Shown: positions 6,932 to 7,075 of the stretch, in pieces
Layout of the letters: the number at the start of each line of letters is the position of its first letter
Numbering within the stretch: the stretch's first letter is position 1
NCBI GenBank assembly: GCA_945860335.1
Contig: CAMAQW010000083.1
Span: 1-7,075 of the forward strand
Length of the DNA stretch: 7,075 bases
Source of the DNA: Sediminibacterium ginsengisoli
GTDB lineage: Bacteria; Bacteroidota; Bacteroidia; Chitinophagales; Chitinophagaceae
Direction: 5' to 3'
Position numbers and translations under genes: made by a program
The notes under the pieces: generated by a model
The model's database searches: none
What the model was told of the DNA's origin: nothing
The model's input: only the letters and a program-made list of their open reading frames with translations

Positions 6932-7075
6932 ATGAAGTGTAGTAACGCATGTTGGAAGGCCATTTTAGTGATTTGTATTTTTATTTCTAGCCAAAGTTTT
7001 GCGCAAGAAAAAAAAGATACGGTCCGTGTATTGCTAGTAGGTAATAGTTATATCTACTACAATAATTTAGCACAA
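6932..7075 (+). CDS. Exported SGNH/GDSL-type hydrolase (N-terminal fragment)
   Basis: Forty-eight codons are visible before the window ends. Residues 1-24 form a signal peptide (basic/polar start, hydrophobic 'AILVICIFISS', cut likely at SFA|QE), so the enzyme is periplasmic or surface located. The mature part begins with 'VRVLLVGNSYIYYNNLAQ'. A beta-strand running into G-N-S-Y is the Block I of SGNH hydrolases of the GNS type, with Ser39 as the expected nucleophile. The other blocks (Gly, Asn, Asp/His) lie outside the window and cannot be checked. Such enzymes are usually esterases, often deacetylating sugars. The gene starts 22 bases after the SusD stop with no hairpin between them, so it is probably in the same operon and may strip ester groups from the imported ligand (inference). 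The ATG at 6932 gives a good signal peptide; an earlier ATG at 6919 is followed at once by TAA. No clear Shine-Dalgarno is seen. Confidence 0.75.
   Translation, partial: MKCSNACWKAILVICIFISSQSFAQEKKDTVRVLLVGNSYIYYNNLAQ

Noticed and set aside
1..7075. RNA genes, CRISPR repeats, insertion sequences, attachment sites
   Set aside because: No cloverleaf, rRNA-like, regularly spaced repeat, transposase or terminal inverted repeat was seen on either strand by reading; small structured RNAs cannot be excluded without a covariance search.

Overview
The window looks like Bacteroidota chromosome. The DNA is AT-rich, there is a SusC/SusD outer-membrane uptake pair, signal peptides end in the phylum's usual 'FAQ/IAQ' style, start codons lack clear Shine-Dalgarno sequences, and one intergenic box matches the Bacteroidota -7 consensus TAnnTTTG exactly. 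The mix of genes would suit Chitinophagaceae or relatives, but this is only an impression and cannot be settled from the sequence alone.

Layout. The left end (1-725) is read leftward. It holds the first 27 codons of a YfiT/DinB-like protein, preceded 48 bases upstream by a complete SOUL-family heme-binding protein with an N-terminal membrane segment or signal peptide. A 126-base divergent spacer (726-851) follows, with a small perfect palindrome and weak promoter-like boxes. Everything to the right is read rightward: a secreted M20-family metallopeptidase (852-2171), an 82-base gap with a good -7 box and a 9-bp hairpin, a SusC-type TonB-dependent transporter (2254-5295), its SusD-type lipoprotein partner (5314-6909), and the start of a secreted SGNH/GDSL-type hydrolase (6932 to the window edge).

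How the genes work together. SusC and SusD should form one outer-membrane importer: SusD captures an oligomeric ligand at the surface and SusC moves it to the periplasm using TonB energy. The SGNH hydrolase starts 22 bases after susD and is almost certainly in the same operon, so it is a candidate for removing ester groups from the ligand. The M20 peptidase just upstream is also exported, but the promoter-like box and hairpin between it and susC leave co-transcription open. No glycoside hydrolase, polysaccharide lyase, sigma/anti-sigma pair or two-component hybrid sensor is visible, so the substrate cannot be named. A peptide or acylated substrate is as possible as a glycan. The leftward SOUL/YfiT genes appear to be a separate unit.

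Nothing in the window is clearly a new biological system. The genes belong to known families, and the most useful observations concern start sites, the susC leader and the unusual enzyme company of the SusCD pair.
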